Shown piece after piece: positions 36,261 through 38,732 of a stretch of 38,732 nt of DNA (the stretch's first letter is position 1; every line of letters starts with the position of its first letter). The position numbers and the translations under genes were made by a program. A model generated the notes under the pieces. That model saw only the letters and a program-made list of their open reading frames with translations, ran no database searches and had not been told where the DNA came from. Location: assembly GCA_045399315.1 (NCBI GenBank), contig DAYVGO010000091.1, forward strand, positions 1 to 38,732. Direction: 5' to 3'. This DNA comes from Arsenophonus sp045399315 (GTDB lineage Bacteria; Pseudomonadota; Gammaproteobacteria; Enterobacterales; Enterobacteriaceae).

Positions 36261-37530
36261 ATGGCTAAGATTACCAGAAGTGATGAAATATCTGAAAAAA
36301 TATGAGATGAATAATTTTGATACAAAAAAAGAAGTTTCTCGATTCAGTTATACTTCCGGTCGTGTTTTAAACGCTGTATATAATACTTACGAAAAAAATG
36401 AATTTAGAGTCTTTAGTTATTATACCGATTGGTCACAATATAAGCCGCTACGAGGGGGATTTTGCCGATGATAAATGCGGTCGTAGCATTGATTTAATGC
36501 GCCTTGATCCATAGGCTTTTGATAAAATAATCATCGGTTTTGCGGCTATTGTTGGTGATAAAGACAATAAAAAGGCAACCATTGATAGAGCGGCAAAAGA
36601 TTATAAGCGCAAAAATAATGAAGCAACTTTTACTGATTCTTGGGGTGATGTCCTTTCTTATTGAAATTGTGGCTTCGATAGTTGGAAACAATGTTTAATC
36701 AATGGAGTCTGGATACCGCAGTCAAAGCACTTAAGGAGATGAATATTCTTATAAAACAGGTTCTTGTCGGTTTTGCGGCTATAGCCGTAATGCAAAAAAT
36801 GCCGAAATTACTAGTTATTCTCCATTACGTGGCAGCTACAATCCAAAACCAGGTACAACGACAGGTTCTTTTGAATCTGGCGCAACAGAATGGTACGACA
36901 CAGCGGCAAATTATCTTGACCTAAATAATGCCAGCGACAAAAACGGCTTTACACTATATACGGATGAGCAATCCGATGCAGATTACTTATATAATTCAAG
37001 CTCGAAACTATTTATATCAATTGAGACCCCCAAGAACAACTAAAGCCAAAGCTAAATATGTCAGAAAACACGGATTAGGTGATGTGTTTACCTGAACAAT
37101 TTAGCAAGATGCAGGATTGTTAGTTAACGCTGCGCGAAAAGGATTAGGCTGTCTATTGATTAATGAAGATATTGATATGAGTAAATATTACTTATGGCAT
37201 GTACCGAAAGAAATTCTAGTTGATAGTGAAAATAAATCAGTATTGAGTTTTATTGCACCTAATGTTACTAAAGCCAAAGATTTTAATATCGCAGTGACGA
37301 TTACTGATGAATTAGATGATAGTGATAGTAACATCCATGTTTTAAGAGTTAAAACCGGTAAAGAGCCTAATTATCCACTGTGGCGTCCAGGAGCGGTTTA
37401 TTGGGGAGGTGATAGAGTCAGCTGGCAAGATCAAAACTGGGAAGCACAATGGTGGAGCCAAAATAATGAACTCGGTGAGTTAGAGGACGGTAATCATGCT
37501 GATCCAAGCTCATGGAAAGAAATTGAGTAA
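36261..37530 (+). pseudogene. Family 18 chitinase with C-terminal chitin-binding domain, degraded
   Basis: From the ATG at 36261 the start soon breaks, then a second frame reads FSYTSGRVLNAVYNTYEKN and VFSYYTDWSQY. A third gives GRSIDLMRLDP, a TAG, FDKIIIGFAAIVGDKDNKKATIDRA and ATFTDSWGDVLSY, then TGA (36662-36664). This is the opening of a GH18 barrel like the chitinases linked to insecticidal toxin complexes (Yersinia Chi1/Chi2, Photorhabdus). At about 36695 a deletion removes the middle of the barrel, including the DxxDxDxE catalytic motif. The end of the barrel follows (WSLDTAVKALKEMN; SPLRGSYNPKPGTTTGS; LYTDEQSDADYLYN; KYVRKHGLGDVFTW). The intact 3' frame (37117-37530) holds a PKD/Ig-like stretch and a CBM5/12-type chitin-binding domain (YPLWRPGAVYWGGDRVSWQ, WEAQWWSQ). 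Confidence 0.87.
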
Positions 37531-37580
37531 TTGCTCAGCTTGTATATCGTCAAACGTTTTTTAAATAAAAATTTTGATAA

Positions 37581-37618
37581 AAATGGTGTCCAATATATTT
37601 TTACGGACACCATTTTTT
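37581..37618 (+). terminator. Rho-independent terminator after the chitinase remnant
   Basis: An 11-bp perfect stem (AAATGGTGTCC / GGACACCATTT), 13-base loop, and a run of six T overlapping the stem end. It lies 50 bases after the chitinase stop. Confidence 0.85.
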
Positions 37619-37990
37619 GGCATTATGTTGTATTAAAACTAACAATAATTTTTTGCAGAGGGCTAAAAGAATAATTTGGCTAATAAAGAAAATACACTCA
37701 CCGTTTAAATATAGCGTCAATATATTTTGCTTAAGTGATTAAAATTTAAAATGGAATTAAGTTAACCAAAATAACTAAAAATAATTTTTATTTTATCGGT
37801 TCGCTGCCATCTGCAACACATCTTTTCTTCCTGATTTTCTATTATGAATATTTTTCTATCTAATCATCAATATTGCAATGTGGGTGTTAAATTTTACCGC
37901 AGCTTGTAAGTTAATAATTACACAATAGTGATGATGATTCGCTATAATCCCATCAAGAGCTAATTATTTATCTAACTATTGGGAGATCAT
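37619..37990. other. Intergenic region upstream of ypfJ
   Basis: About 370 AT-rich bases between the terminator and the ypfJ start. No gene is supported. The end carries the GGGAG ribosome site of ypfJ seven bases before its ATG. Confidence 0.5.
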
Positions 37991-38457
37991 ATGTGCTGGC
38001 GGGATCGTCGCAGAAGTGATAATATTGAAGATAGACAAAATCAACCGGGTAGAATAAGAGCACCTTTTGGTGATGGCGGTATGCGATTACCACTGTGTGG
38101 AAAAAGTGGTTTGTTCATTTTAGTGGTTATTCTCGTCGCTGGGTATTATGGTATTGATCTAACTAGTTTTATTACGGGAGGATCAAATATCAATTCTTCT
38201 CAGCATGTAAATTACCAACCAACCAATTAGTGCTAAAGATCAGCAATTGGCTGATTTTACATCTGTTATCCTGACTTCCACTGAAGATGTTTAGCAAAAG
38301 GAGTTTAGTCGGCTAGGACGTAATTATACTGAACCTAAATTAGTTCTTTATCGTTAGTTATACTGCCACTGCTTGTGGTACTGGCCAGGCAATCATGGGA
38401 CCGTTCTATTGTCCGGCTGATCAGAAAGTTTATATTGATCTTTCATTTAAGAAATAA
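37991..38457 (+). pseudogene. ypfJ: YpfJ-family neutral zinc metallopeptidase, truncated before the active site
   Basis: The ATG at 37991 (GGGAG upstream) gives MCWRDRRRSDNIEDRQNQPG and GLFILVVILVAGYYGIDL, the short N-terminus and single membrane anchor of YpfJ. A frame break after YQPTN leads to AKDQQLADFTSVILTSTEDV with TAG, KEFSRLGRNYTEPKLVLYR and, in another frame, TGQAIMGPFYCPADQKVYIDLSF. It ends at TAA (38455-38457). E. coli YpfJ runs about 287 residues; here everything from the HExxH zinc motif on is absent. The function of YpfJ is not established. It follows purC in E. coli, so the locus is ancestral, with a chitinase inserted between. Confidence 0.9.
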
Positions 38458-38591
38458 ATAATAATCATCAATAATAGCTGTCAATCGTCATCAATAGCCG
38501 ACATTTTATAACTAACTTTCTGTTTTATATTTTTTATTTTTATCTCAGTAGAGAATAGCAGTTTTTAGCTGCTTACTATAATCCTTGTGTC

Positions 38592-38732
38592 ATGAAATTT
38601 ATGTACATATTTGTACGGTCATTTGAAATTTATGTCTTTCCCAAGATCGGCAGTCTACCTCATGATAAAACCCGCTTGCATGTCTGGTTATCGTTAATAG
38701 AGGATGTGATAAAAGAGAAACCCTCGATAAGC
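38592..38732 (+). CDS. Partial open frame at window end, unknown
   Basis: An open frame of 47 codons runs off the window from an ATG at 38592 (FPKIGSLPHDKTRLHVWLSLIEDVIKEKP). Composition is protein-like but I do not recognise it, there is no obvious ribosome site, and it could be a fragment. It begins where ypfJ sequence has been lost, so it may belong to whatever replaced it. Confidence 0.25.
   Translation, partial: MKFMYIFVRSFEIYVFPKIGSLPHDKTRLHVWLSLIEDVIKEKPSIS

Overview
The window reads as an AT-rich chromosome segment of a gammaproteobacterium of the Enterobacterales that is losing genes. An Arsenophonus-like insect symbiont (Morganellaceae) is my best guess. This rests on protein resemblance to the Enterobacteriaceae, the low GC, the many recent pseudogenes and a toxin-complex-type chitinase remnant; no database was consulted. 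Comparisons with E. coli proteins throughout are from memory.

Layout. Positions 1-619 hold a shredded Rac/lambda-like prophage piece (recE end, recT start and an integrase fragment, all on the minus strand). 620-2745 holds a small unknown gene and a dead fbaB. 3217-13679 (minus) is the mdtABC-baeSR-trhP block: the MdtABC efflux pump and TrhP are intact, BaeS is wrecked, BaeR has an early stop and mdtD is absent. 13971-15556 holds remnants of a pentapeptide-repeat protein and an MFS symporter. 15557-21161 (minus) is ppk-ppx (both dead), speG, purN and purM (intact). 21394-24690 is a dead upp and a dead uraA, split by a degraded unknown gene on the other strand. 24815-32030 is hda, arsC-like yfgD, bepA, perM, bcp, gcvR (dead), dapA and bamC. 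32577-38457 is a dead acyltransferase, intact purC, a dead chitinase and a truncated ypfJ.

The order ppx-ppk-purN-purM-upp-uraA-hda-yfgD-bepA-perM-bcp-gcvR-dapA-bamC-purC-ypfJ is the E. coli order, so the backbone is ancestral. The additions (speG, the unknown gene between upp and uraA, the acyltransferase and the chitinase) are interruptions of it.

What still works: purine synthesis (PurM, PurN and PurC, with PurR-box-like sites before purM and purC), lysine/cell-wall precursor supply (DapA), outer-membrane assembly and quality control (BamC, BepA), replication control (Hda, apparently from a CTG start), peroxide defence (Bcp), tRNA wobble modification (TrhP), spermidine acetylation (SpeG) and drug/bile-type efflux (MdtABC). 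What is lost: polyphosphate synthesis and breakdown (Ppk, Ppx), uracil salvage (Upp, UraA), FbaB aldolase, GcvR control of glycine cleavage, BaeSR envelope-stress signalling, and probably YpfJ, the chitinase and the O-acyltransferase.

Several lesions are one-base changes in short T or A runs, or stops from C-to-T/G-to-A changes. One, in ppk, is a fold-back duplication that leaves a perfect 16-bp inverted repeat. I saw no tRNA, rRNA, CRISPR array or complete insertion sequence.
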